From Clostridia bacterium (GTDB lineage: Bacteria; Bacillota; Clostridia; Christensenellales; Borkfalkiaceae), in contig JAFTQB010000059.1 of the NCBI GenBank assembly GCA_017462985.1, positions 1 to 64,000 of the forward strand: 64,000 nucleotides of DNA, read 5' to 3'. The notes under the pieces were generated by a model. That model did no database searches. It saw nothing but the letters and a program-made list of their open reading frames with translations, and was not told where the DNA came from. The stretch's first letter is position 1, and each line of letters begins with the position of its first letter. The position numbers and the translations under genes were made by a program. Positions 57,088 to 64,000 of this stretch are shown piece by piece.

Positions 57088-58770
57088 TTATGCGTTGATA
57101 GAAAGCTGTTCGCCCTTTGCCGTCGTAGCCGCATGATCCTCTTGCACGGGTTGTGCGGGCGCGGTCGATTGCGAGCTTCCCGCAAACAACGACATCTGCC
57201 GAGGTTGCGCCGAGCCGCCTTTCGACTTTTTCAGCGCGAATTTCTTCCCACAGCAAGGGCAATTCGCCGCTACTCCGTCGTCCACTTCAACGATCGCGAA
57301 GCAATACGGGCAACGCACGGAATGCGTTTGCGTGGTTGCAGGAGCCGTTTGCGGAGCTTCTTCCGCCGCATAAGCGCGGCTTCTTGCGATCCATTGCGCC
57401 TTGATCTTACGCGCTTGCGCCGCGCGAGCCGATAACGGCAATTCCGCTTGCGGAGCGGGCGCCGCCGCTACGGGAGCAACGGGCTGTACAGCCGCGGGTT
57501 GCGCCACGGGCGCCACCACGGAAACAGATTCCACCGTCTGCGCCGCCGCAGGTTGTTCTGCGGGCGTTTCCGTCTGTGCCGCGGGCGTAGACTCTTCCTG
57601 CGGAACGTCGTCTACGAGGGGCTGTTCTACGGGCGCGGGCGTTTCTTCACCCTGCGCTTGTTCACGGTAGCGCTTCTTGACCAAGGGGAATTTCGCCATG
57701 ATACATTCGATGATAAAAAGACCCAAACCGATCGCCGCCGCATAGAGTACGAATTGACGTTCTATCAACGACTCCATCGGGAACGCGCCCGCTTCAATCC
57801 ACCCCATCACGAGGGGGAATCCCGCGTGGATTAACAGGAACAGGAACACGAAGAACGACGCGACGCGCGCGGATTTTCTGCCCTTATCTTTCTTTTCGCA
57901 AGCGGTAAATTCGGTAGGATTGATCGCATGGCGGGTAAGCCCCAAGAAGAACAGGAACGCCACCGCCCAAGAGAGCAATACGACGAGCGTAGCAATCAGG
58001 TCCATAAGCTCTGAAGCAAAGAGTTCTTGGATATTAAACGCTTCGTTTAAAATAACGGGCGCATACGAAGAATATTTCGTCATAAAGAACGTGATGCCGC
58101 CCACCGCCGCGAATTGGAAGAGATTGCGTAAAAACACCGAAAAGCTACCGTGCTTTCTCGGCGTTTCCACAGCGCCCTCGCGCGTGCTGAAACGGCTGAT
58201 GCCGCCTTGGATAAGACCGCTGAGCAAGTGGATAAATCCAAAGCCCGCCGCAGCCATATAGAAAGTGAAATTCCAATTTACGATAGGATAATAATCAAAA
58301 TCACCGTTCGTTAAGAGGACGCGCAAGCAAAGGGTATTGATCGCCACCGCCGCAAACGAACCGGAAAAAATCTTCGCCGCTTTATCCAGGGCGATCTTGT
58401 TTTGGTTATAACCGATTTTTTTCGTTCCCTTTCTGAAAAGTCCGTCCAACTTCGCAATGGCGCGGAAAGCGTTGATCACGACGACCAAAAGCATCAAAAC
58501 GTAGATCGCACTGATCAGCAGATTATAAGTGTTCCCCGCCATATCCTCCGCAAATTTGGGAATATCAAGGAAAGGTTTCCAAAACGTGAGCAAGCCAAGC
58601 TCGCCGTACGCCCAAACTTCTTCCCAACTGCCTTCGGAAAGCTCCAAAAGCGGGAAGAACGCAACGGCGGCAAGCGCAACGCAACCCAAAACGTACAAGA
58701 GCCCTGCAAAAATAGAGCTTCTTCTCGCCACAGCCGCGCGCTTTTTCAACGATTGCATAGGTACTGACAT
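57088..58770 (-). CDS. Multi-pass membrane protein with C-terminal zinc ribbon, unknown function
   Basis: 560 residues. At least eight hydrophobic segments (about 20-45, 80-105, 128-150, 168-190, 215-240, 262-285, 298-325, 338-360) are followed by a Pro/Ala/Gln-rich linker (about 375-475) and a Cys4 ribbon near 490-515 (CPYC and CPCC, Cx2C-x14-Cx2C), then a basic/Gln-rich end. The design places a metal-binding domain in the cytoplasm at the end of a long flexible tether. No known family is recognised. It has a consensus promoter and an AAGGAG RBS, and is monocistronic. Confidence 0.7.
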   Translation of the reverse strand: MSVPMQSLKKRAAVARRSSIFAGLLYVLGCVALAAVAFFPLLELSEGSWEEVWAYGELGLLTFWKPFLDIPKFAEDMAGNTYNLLISAIYVLMLLVVVINAFRAIAKLDGLFRKGTKKIGYNQNKIALDKAAKIFSGSFAAVAINTLCLRVLLTNGDFDYYPIVNWNFTFYMAAAGFGFIHLLSGLIQGGISRFSTREGAVETPRKHGSFSVFLRNLFQFAAVGGITFFMTKYSSYAPVILNEAFNIQELFASELMDLIATLVVLLSWAVAFLFFLGLTRHAINPTEFTACEKKDKGRKSARVASFFVFLFLLIHAGFPLVMGWIEAGAFPMESLIERQFVLYAAAIGLGLFIIECIMAKFPLVKKRYREQAQGEETPAPVEQPLVDDVPQEESTPAAQTETPAEQPAAAQTVESVSVVAPVAQPAAVQPVAPVAAAPAPQAELPLSARAAQARKIKAQWIARSRAYAAEEAPQTAPATTQTHSVRCPYCFAIVEVDDGVAANCPCCGKKFALKKSKGGSAQPRQMSLFAGSSQSTAPAQPVQEDHAATTAKGEQLSINA

Positions 58771-58841
58771 AAAAAATATCTCCTTGTTGTTCGCTCCCTA
58801 TTTTTTCGGGAAGCAAAACGAATTATTACACAGTTTATTTT

Positions 58842-58870
58842 ATTATACCGCCTTTGCAGATATTTGTCAA
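58842..58870 (-). promoter_or_regulatory. sigma-A promoter of the large membrane/zinc-ribbon gene
   Basis: Minus strand TTGACA (58865-58870), 17 bases, TATAAT (58842-58847): consensus. Confidence 0.88.
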
Positions 58871-58933
58871 TAAACAAAATTTGCTTTTTGCATTTTTTTC
58901 GAAAATATTTTTTATTTTTTGTCGCGCGCGCAT

Positions 58934-58962
58934 AAAAAAAGCGGACTTTACGAAAAGTCCGC
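58934..58962 (-). terminator. Terminator after the isochorismatase-family gene
   Basis: Minus strand GCGGACTT-ttcgta-AAGTCCGC followed by TTTTTTTATG; 17 bases past the stop. Confidence 0.85.
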
Positions 58963-58979
58963 GAAAATCGAGCGTAAAT

Positions 58980-59489
58980 TTAAAGAATTTGCACTTGACA
59001 GGAAGCGAGCGTCGCGATCGCCGCCTCGTGCGTTTGCGGCGTTACCCCCGCGCAACAGTTCTTGATTAAGCGCAACGGCAATTCGGGGCAAGTCGCTTTG
59101 ATCAAAAGCGCGTTGGAAGCTACGCAAATATCCGTGCAGACCCCGATCAGCGTTACCTCGTCAAAATTTTCCGCCTTGATATATTCGGCAAGCGCAAGCG
59201 AACCGAACGTGGGCTTATTAAATACGCGTTCGTTTTCCCGCAAACCGTCCACGATCTCCCACCCCTTTTCCCCGCGGATACAATGCGGCACGGGCAAATA
59301 TTTGCCCTCTTGGGTGGATAAATAATCGTTTTCGTGCGTATCGCGCGTAAAAACAACCGTTTGCCCCGCTTTTTTAAATTCTTCAATCGTTTCTTTTACG
59401 GCGGGCAGGATCGATTGCGCTTCCTTGCTTCCCAAAGCGCCGAATACGAAGTCGTTTTGCATATCGATCACAACGAGTAATTTTTTCAT
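58980..59489 (-). CDS. Isochorismatase/nicotinamidase-family cysteine hydrolase
   Basis: 169 residues. The catalytic triad is Asp9 (VVIDMQNDF), Lys92 (FNKPTFG) and Cys122 (GVCTDICVAS), with Asp50/His52 (RDTHENDYL) near the metal site. Nicotinamidase PncA is the best-known member and the DTHENDYLSTQEGKYLPVPHC block resembles it, but isochorismatase, biuret hydrolase and others share the fold, so I leave the symbol empty. It follows ppa by 6 bases in one transcription unit. Confidence 0.9.
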   Translation of the reverse strand: MKKLLVVIDMQNDFVFGALGSKEAQSILPAVKETIEEFKKAGQTVVFTRDTHENDYLSTQEGKYLPVPHCIRGEKGWEIVDGLRENERVFNKPTFGSLALAEYIKAENFDEVTLIGVCTDICVASNALLIKATCPELPLRLIKNCCAGVTPQTHEAAIATLASCQVQIL

Positions 59490-59495
59490 CGAATT

Positions 59496-60032
59496 TTACT
59501 CCTTTCGATTAAACACCGTTTCGTATTGCGCCAAGCATTTATTGATGATATCCACCGCTTCGTCGCGATGGCAAATCTCTTTAACGGTCGTCGTTTTATG
59601 TTCCAAGGATTTATACACTTCAAAAAAGTGCATCATTTCGTCAAAGACATGGGTGGGCAATTCGTGGATATCGTAATAATTTTTATAGGTGGGATCCCCG
59701 AACGGTATGGCGATAATTTTTTCATCCAACGATTCGCCGTCGAGCATTTTGATCACGCCGATGGGATAGCATTTTACGAGCGTCATCGGATAAAAAGTTT
59801 CGCCGCAAAGCACTAATACGTCCAAGGGATCGCCGTCGTCCGCAAGCGTGCGGGGGATAAATCCGTAGTTGGAGGGATAAACGGTGGAAGTGAATAAAAC
59901 GCGGTCGAGCTTCAAAAGCCCCGTTTCTTTATCCAATTCGTATTTCGCCTTACAGCCTTTGGGAATTTCAATGAGCGCCTCGAAAGCTTTTGCCGTGATA
60001 CGCTCTCTGCTGATGTCGTGCCAGATGTTCAT
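59496..60032 (-). CDS. ppa: Inorganic pyrophosphatase, family I
   Basis: 178 residues. IPKGCKAKYELDKETGLLKLDRV starts the fold; YPSNYGFIPRTLADDGDPLDVLV holds the metal-binding Asp signature (DxDxxD-like DGDPLD), and KNYYDIHELP the substrate Lys/Tyr. It hydrolyses pyrophosphate and drives biosynthetic reactions. AAAGGAG sits 11 bases before the ATG; a 4-codon ATG-AAA-AAA-TGA reads over the start, so a minor coupled leader is possible. Confidence 0.95.
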   Translation of the reverse strand: MNIWHDISRERITAKAFEALIEIPKGCKAKYELDKETGLLKLDRVLFTSTVYPSNYGFIPRTLADDGDPLDVLVLCGETFYPMTLVKCYPIGVIKMLDGESLDEKIIAIPFGDPTYKNYYDIHELPTHVFDEMMHFFEVYKSLEHKTTTVKEICHRDEAVDIINKCLAQYETVFNRKE

Positions 60033-60063
60033 TTTTTCATATACTCCTTTTCCTCTTTTTCTT

Positions 60064-60092
60064 ATTGTAGCATATTTTTTTTATTTTCGCAA
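60064..60092 (-). promoter_or_regulatory. Promoter of the ppa operon
   Basis: Minus strand TTGCGA (60087-60092), 17 bases, TACAAT (60064-60069). Confidence 0.65.
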
Positions 60093-60160
60093 GTGCATAC
60101 GTATATTTTTTGTCTTTTCAATAAAAAAGAACATTTTTCAAAAATTATAGGCAAAAATCT

Positions 60161-60189
60161 TTGACAATGAGCAAAAAATATGATATAGT
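60161..60189 (+). promoter_or_regulatory. sigma-A promoter of the tRNA-Ser gene
   Basis: TTGACA (60161-60166), 17 bases, TATAGT (60184-60189), starting about 20 bases before the mature tRNA. Confidence 0.85.
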
Positions 60190-60212
60190 ATTATAGCATT
60201 AACGAGCGGTTT

Positions 60213-60303
60213 GCAGAAGTACCCAAGAGGCTCAAGGGGCTCCCCTGCTAAGGGAGTAGCATCATAACTGGTGGCACGAGTTCAAATCTCGTCTTCTGCG
60301 CCA
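60213..60303 (+). tRNA. tRNA-Ser (anticodon GCU)
   Basis: GCAGAAG pairs with CTTCTGC to form the acceptor stem, followed by discriminator G and an encoded CCA (60301-60303). The anticodon stem CTCCC/GGGAG encloses CTGCTAA, giving anticodon GCT for AGC/AGU serine codons. A long variable arm (about 15 bases) follows, as expected of a class II tRNA, and the T-arm contains GTTCAAATC. It is a single gene between its own promoter and terminator. Confidence 0.95.
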
Positions 60304-60340
60304 AAAAGGCGTTGGTTACAAACCAACGCCTTTTTCTTTT
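60304..60340 (+). terminator. Terminator after tRNA-Ser
   Basis: AAAAAGGCGTTGGTT-aca-AACCAACGCCTTTTT followed by CTTTTT, beginning directly at the tRNA 3' end. Confidence 0.9.
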
Positions 60341-60362
60341 TGTAAAATAGTACCGCTATCAA

Positions 60363-60400
60363 CAAGCGAACGGCAATAGCCGTCCGCTTGCTTTCTTTTT
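60363..60400 (+). terminator. Second hairpin with plus-strand U-tract downstream of tRNA-Ser
   Basis: CAAGCGAACGGC-aata-GCCGTCCGCTTG followed by CTTTCTTTTTT. It stops plus-strand read-through; in the minus direction it also closes the Gfo/Idh gene but without a good U-tract. Confidence 0.65.
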
Positions 60401-60404
60401 TATG

Positions 60405-61664
60405 TTATTCAAATCGAACAATTTGACCCGTTTTCCGCGAAAGTTCCGCGTTATAAACAACGAGATGACCGTTAATGGAATCGGACAGCTTCGTAATAGA
60501 AACCGAGCTTCTATCGCCGTTTAAATAAGCAATCAATTCCCGCACGAGTCCGTCGTCGCCGCCGCCATGGTCGCTTTTTATGTTTGCGCTGACGTCGTAC
60601 CATTCGTCCGTCGATTGATACGTATCGAAGTTGAATTTCCGAACGCAATACGTGCTCTTGGAATGGTCGCCGAAAATCTCGCCGTCTTCCCCGACGATGT
60701 GGATATGGCGGTTTCCCGTCGCCGCCGCTCCAATCAAATCGAACGTACCGATAGACCCGTTTTTAAATTTCACAATCAGATTTTGCCTATCCATCAAATC
60801 CCTGTTGGTATAAGCACACTTGCCGTAATCGCTCACCTTCAAGTGCTCGATGATGTCCTCTTTCGTGATTTCGTCTTTCGGTTTATCAATATCGTTCATG
60901 ATACGCGCCGTCCAGCCCGCCTTAAACAAGGCTTTCAAAACGGAATACTTGCAATACGGTTCTGCCGAACAGGAAGTACAACGTTCCCCATGCGTTACAG
61001 GCGCATTTTCAGGCAGGAATATTTTTCTATCGCCAAAACTTGCAATTTGTTCCGGCTCGGTATCGTTGTTCAACCAACACATCAAATCGGTATCATGGCA
61101 AGACTTGGCGAGCAAAAACGGCGAACCGCACTCCTCCTCGCTTTTCCATTTCCCGACGACGTACGATTCTACGAAATGCCCGACTTTTACGCACTCGCTC
61201 ATATAAATACTCGTTATCTTGCCGATTTCCCCGTTTAAAATATGCCGTTTGATCGACTGATAAAAGGGAGTATACCGAAGCACGTGGCAAACGGCGACGA
61301 AGCAACCGTTCTTTTTTGCGATATTTGCCAAATCCAACAATTCTTCTTTTTTGGGAGTGATCGGTTTTTCCACCAAAACGTTATATTTGTATTGTAGCAA
61401 CGCCTTGCACGTTTCATAGTGCAAATTATCCAACGTGCAATTAAACACGATATCGCATTCCTTGCCCGCCTTTACAAATTCCTCTACGTTTACGAATTGC
61501 ATATTTTGCGGAATATTATGCCGAGCAGCAAATTCCTCGCGCAATCGTTTTTGCGGTTCGACAACGCCGATCACCCGCATCTCTTCAGGAAAACGGATCG
61601 CATATTCCGTATAAGTTTTTCCACGGTTACCCGCGCCTACCAAAATTACTTCTATCTTTTTCAT
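60405..61664 (-). CDS. Gfo/Idh/MocA-family oxidoreductase
   Basis: 419 residues. LVGAGNRGKTYTEYAIRF (8-25) is the NAD(P)-binding motif and VEKPITPKKEELLDLA (about 98-113) the conserved EKP block; SCHDTDLMCWL contains the conserved catalytic-region HD. A cysteine group ERCTSCSAEPYCKY (about 227-240) is inserted after the first beta sheet and could bind metal. The family oxidises or epimerises sugars and inositols. It follows a GH4 glycosidase gene by 10 bases, which also uses NAD, so the three genes probably degrade one glycan. Confidence 0.88.
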   Translation of the reverse strand: MKKIEVILVGAGNRGKTYTEYAIRFPEEMRVIGVVEPQKRLREEFAARHNIPQNMQFVNVEEFVKAGKECDIVFNCTLDNLHYETCKALLQYKYNVLVEKPITPKKEELLDLANIAKKNGCFVAVCHVLRYTPFYQSIKRHILNGEIGKITSIYMSECVKVGHFVESYVVGKWKSEEECGSPFLLAKSCHDTDLMCWLNNDTEPEQIASFGDRKIFLPENAPVTHGERCTSCSAEPYCKYSVLKALFKAGWTARIMNDIDKPKDEITKEDIIEHLKVSDYGKCAYTNRDLMDRQNLIVKFKNGSIGTFDLIGAAATGNRHIHIVGEDGEIFGDHSKSTYCVRKFNFDTYQSTDEWYDVSANIKSDHGGGDDGLVRELIAYLNGDRSSVSITKLSDSINGHLVVYNAELSRKTGQIVRFE

Positions 61665-61674
61665 TTCACACCTC

Positions 61675-63069
61675 TCAAGCCTTTTCTCTTTTTACGTAAG
61701 CCTCGTAATACGGCAAATATTTTTTCGTTCTTTTCAGCATCTCGTCAAACAATTCCCTCGCCGCCTTTATATCCAAAGGCATATTCGGATTATTTAAAAA
61801 CGCCTGAAAAGCCAGCTCGTAATTGCCCGTCAGCGCGGCCTCTGCCACCATTTCCTGTTCGGCGCAAATTCTTTGCACCAACGCCAGCACCCCTTGCGGT
61901 AAATTCCCCGCAACGACGGGGCGCACGTCATCGCCGCTAAAATAAGCGTTCGTTTCGATCACAGCGTTGAGCGGCAGTTGCGGCATCTGCCCGCGATTGG
62001 GAAGATTGACGTTCGTCAAGAAGCTCCCCAAGCCGAAAATGGCTTTAATCTGCCTCACGCACTCCTCGCCCGTACGATAAAAATCCAACTGTTTTTCGCC
62101 GCTGGAAAGCTTTTCCGCAACCTCGATACGCCAAGCAAGATCCTTTTTTCTCCATGATACGGGAGTAAGCTCAAACCCATAGGATCTCACCGTTTCGGGA
62201 TCTTTCAAATACCAATCCGAAGGGCAAAATTCCGCCAAATGCCGATCGCCCGCCGCCGCAATCAAGCCGTAGCGACAAAACAGATCGAATTTGACTTTAT
62301 TTTTTTGCGCAAACGAGGAGTTCGCCCAATGCTCTTTGTCCGTTCCTTCCCTACCCTCGGCATTTTCTTCGATAAATTCGCGATACAAAGGAAGTAGATC
62401 TTCTCCTTTATAGCAAACCTTATCCAGCCAAGTAAAATGGTTTACGCCCAACACGTTGACCTCGATCTCTTCCCGCTTTGCGTCGATCCCGCGCTTTTCT
62501 TTGAGGATCTCTTTGAACAGGTCCTGCGTGCCGAATACCTCGTGACAACAACCGAACGCCTTGATTTGCGGAAAAACTTTATACAGCGTTCTCGTGCAGA
62601 CCGTCATAGGATTGGTAAAATTGATGACCCACGATTGGGGGCAATACTTTTTTATATTTTCCGCAAAATACGCAAACATCGGCGCCGCACGCAATGCCCT
62701 GACGATACCTCCCGGTCCCGTCGTATCGCCCACCGATTGATAGATCCCGTATTTTTCTGGCAAATGCACGTCGCTTTCCATCTCATCGAAGGTTCCGGGC
62801 AAAATGGAGATCACCACGACGTCCGCACCCGTCAACGCATCCTCGATATCGTTTGCCACAACGTACTTCCACTTACTCACCACGTCGTCGCGCTCTGCCA
62901 AAAACGCGCCGATCCTTGCGTTCGATTCAGCCGCTTTCACGTCGATATCGTATAAGCTGACCGTCCCGCAAATCGCTTCTTCCCGCGCCAGATCCACCAT
63001 CAAGTTCTTCGCCCATGAATGAGAACCGCCGCCAATATAGGCGATCTTCAAATTTTTCAAGTCCTTCAT
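61675..63069 (-). CDS. Family 4 glycoside hydrolase (alpha-galactosidase/glucosidase-like)
   Basis: 464 residues. LKIAYIGGGSHSWAKNLM (7-24) is the NAD-binding site of GH4; FTNPMTVCTRTL with GCCHEVFG carries the metal-binding Cys/His and VNVLGVNHFTWLDKV the second His. GH4 enzymes cleave glycosides by an NAD- and Mn2+-dependent redox/elimination mechanism, usually inside the cell on sugars already imported. The specificity is open (alpha-glucoside, alpha-galactoside or galacturonide). The start overlaps the stop of the upstream DUF4838-like gene by 4 bases (ATGA). Confidence 0.92.
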   Translation of the reverse strand: MKDLKNLKIAYIGGGSHSWAKNLMVDLAREEAICGTVSLYDIDVKAAESNARIGAFLAERDDVVSKWKYVVANDIEDALTGADVVVISILPGTFDEMESDVHLPEKYGIYQSVGDTTGPGGIVRALRAAPMFAYFAENIKKYCPQSWVINFTNPMTVCTRTLYKVFPQIKAFGCCHEVFGTQDLFKEILKEKRGIDAKREEIEVNVLGVNHFTWLDKVCYKGEDLLPLYREFIEENAEGREGTDKEHWANSSFAQKNKVKFDLFCRYGLIAAAGDRHLAEFCPSDWYLKDPETVRSYGFELTPVSWRKKDLAWRIEVAEKLSSGEKQLDFYRTGEECVRQIKAIFGLGSFLTNVNLPNRGQMPQLPLNAVIETNAYFSGDDVRPVVAGNLPQGVLALVQRICAEQEMVAEAALTGNYELAFQAFLNNPNMPLDIKAARELFDEMLKRTKKYLPYYEAYVKREKA

Positions 63070-64000
63070 ACCGTTTCGTCCTCCACCTTAAATTCCGGTA
63101 AGTCTTTTAATTTCTCATCGATTCCCAAGCCCTCTACTTCATATCCGACTTCCTTGATCAACACCTCGTCCGTAAACGCGGCGTATCCGTTGCTCAAATG
63201 ATCGATCGGCTGAATTTGAAACTGGCTTCCGCCGTATCTTCTCAGCCGTTCCAAACGAACACCGTTTTGCAGCAATCCGTCTTTCGCGATCTTCAAACGC
63301 TCTTTCGCTTCCTCTTTGCCGATTTTTCCAAAATGATTATACGCACGGGTATAAGCAAGATTGTAAAAACTGCGAATATCCGTTTCCGTGATCTCCATTA
63401 ACGCATATTGCGAACGAAGGAACTCGCTGTCGTTTTCTTGCAGGATCTCCGCCAAAATAGCTTTCGCCTCGGCAATATACGGAAAACACGCCTCTATTTT
63501 TTTCATATGTTCCAACGAGTATTCCGAAAGCTGCAACCGTACCATACAGCTCATATTCTTCAAATACCCGCAAAAAGCCACGTACAGCGAGGAATACTTT
63601 TCCACCAAGTCGTAAAATCTTTTCAGTTTTACCGTATCCGCTCCGATCACCGACAAAAAACGTTCGATCGTTTTTTCCACGTCGGCAAACGGATCGTAAA
63701 CGTGCTTTAAAAATACGTAAGTCGTAAGATCGTGCGCCCAATAGCTATAATCCCCAAACGTCAGATCGGTGATTTTGTTCGCGCCGTTTGCCAAGTATAT
63801 TTGCATATCCTTGGCAACCGTATGCGGAAACGCCGTTTTCGCTTTCATAAACAAGCATATATCCGAATAATATTCAAACACTTCCATTCCCGCAGACAGC
63901 CGTTTGCCCGCCTGCGCCATAGAATTCAAATGCCAACGGTTATTATCACATTCGTCCAAGCCGTGCGCATAGCACCGTCCGCGAGGGGCAAACATTCCGT
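63066..64000 (-). CDS. DUF4838-like carbohydrate-active protein, N-terminus beyond the window
   Basis: The minus-strand frame is open from 64000 to the stop at 63066, so only about 311 C-terminal codons are seen and the gene continues off the edge. FEYYSDICLFMKAKTAFPHT, a D...Y..G pattern and HDLTTYVFLKHVYDPFADVEKT resemble the C-terminal part of DUF4838 proteins, which are found next to glycoside hydrolases of the GH20 clan. Together with the overlapping GH4 gene and the Gfo/Idh oxidoreductase this forms a glycan-degradation unit. Assignment is from remembered family layout, not a search. Confidence 0.5.
   Translation of the reverse strand, partial: GMFAPRGRCYAHGLDECDNNRWHLNSMAQAGKRLSAGMEVFEYYSDICLFMKAKTAFPHTVAKDMQIYLANGANKITDLTFGDYSYWAHDLTTYVFLKHVYDPFADVEKTIERFLSVIGADTVKLKRFYDLVEKYSSLYVAFCGYLKNMSCMVRLQLSEYSLEHMKKIEACFPYIAEAKAILAEILQENDSEFLRSQYALMEITETDIRSFYNLAYTRAYNHFGKIGKEEAKERLKIAKDGLLQNGVRLERLRRYGGSQFQIQPIDHLSNGYAAFTDEVLIKEVGYEVEGLGIDEKLKDLPEFKVEDETV

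Noticed and set aside
1..64000. CRISPR arrays, prophage, insertion sequences or integrases
   Set aside because: I found no regularly spaced repeat array, transposase or integrase motif, or tRNA-associated attachment site; tRNA-Ser at 60213 is followed by its own terminator and not by a duplicated 3' end.

Overview
The window reads as chromosomal DNA from an endospore-forming, Gram-positive bacterium, most likely an uncultured gut-type clostridium of roughly balanced GC content. The evidence is SpoIIE and SpoVB, the McsA-McsB-ClpC quality-control module, T-box riboswitches before pheS and trpS, a PyrK/PyrD class 1B dihydroorotate dehydrogenase, short transcription units with good sigma-A promoters (17-18 nt spacers) and U-tract hairpin terminators. 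Most genes are on the minus strand. I see no phage, insertion sequence, integrase or CRISPR array. Placement below the class level is not supported by anything I can read.

Layout, left to right. 0-4 kb: a truncated FAD-dependent dehydrogenase, then an envelope/lipid group (GT8 glycosyltransferase, PlsC-type acyltransferase, DegV). 4-13 kb: dtd; efp with an M24 peptidase; an endonuclease-IV-like protein; and the pheS-pheT-truB-ribF unit under a Phe T-box. 13-20 kb: small membrane and zinc-ribbon proteins, MscL with an unusual cytoplasmic insertion, nth, a DUF3343/cysteine-desulfurase pair and a BspA-type LRR protein. 20-30.4 kb: one uninterrupted run of eleven genes, HTH regulator-mcsA-mcsB-clpC-aroC-aroB-aroA-aroE-aroQ-aroK-SDR, so the shikimate pathway sits behind the Clp system and no ctsR is present. 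30.5-40.7 kb: the TIGR03915/TIGR03916-type radical SAM pair, two tandem zinc-ribbon LRR paralogues, proS, and trpS (Trp T-box) with an orphan DNA methyltransferase and a mutarotase-like gene. 40.7-48 kb: the pyrimidine operon pyrB-C-F-K-(membrane protein)-D-E-galM behind a structured attenuator leader. 48-57 kb: a metallophosphoesterase, a frameshifted lipoprotein, sporulation genes (a cysteine-containing probable coat protein, a LysM protein, spoVB, spoIIE), pgi and an orphan mazF. 57-64 kb: a large membrane/zinc-ribbon protein, an isochorismatase-family hydrolase, ppa, tRNA-Ser(GCU), and a glycan cluster (Gfo/Idh/MocA oxidoreductase, GH4 glycosidase, truncated DUF4838-like protein).

Signals I consider most worth follow-up: (1) a repeated N-terminal Cys4 cassette (Cx2C-x16-Cx2C at residues 7-30) fused to unrelated C-termini in four proteins, with a fifth carrying a similar ribbon at its C-terminus; (2) several promoters whose -10 box lies 6-9 nt from the start codon with no Shine-Dalgarno sequence, implying leaderless mRNAs; (3) divergent sigma-E-like promoters between spoVB and a LysM gene; (4) a compact RNA of about 90 nt before pyrB with mutually exclusive helices; (5) the Clp-shikimate gene run led by a membrane-anchored HTH protein in place of CtsR. 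None is proven; each is stated with the test that would settle it.
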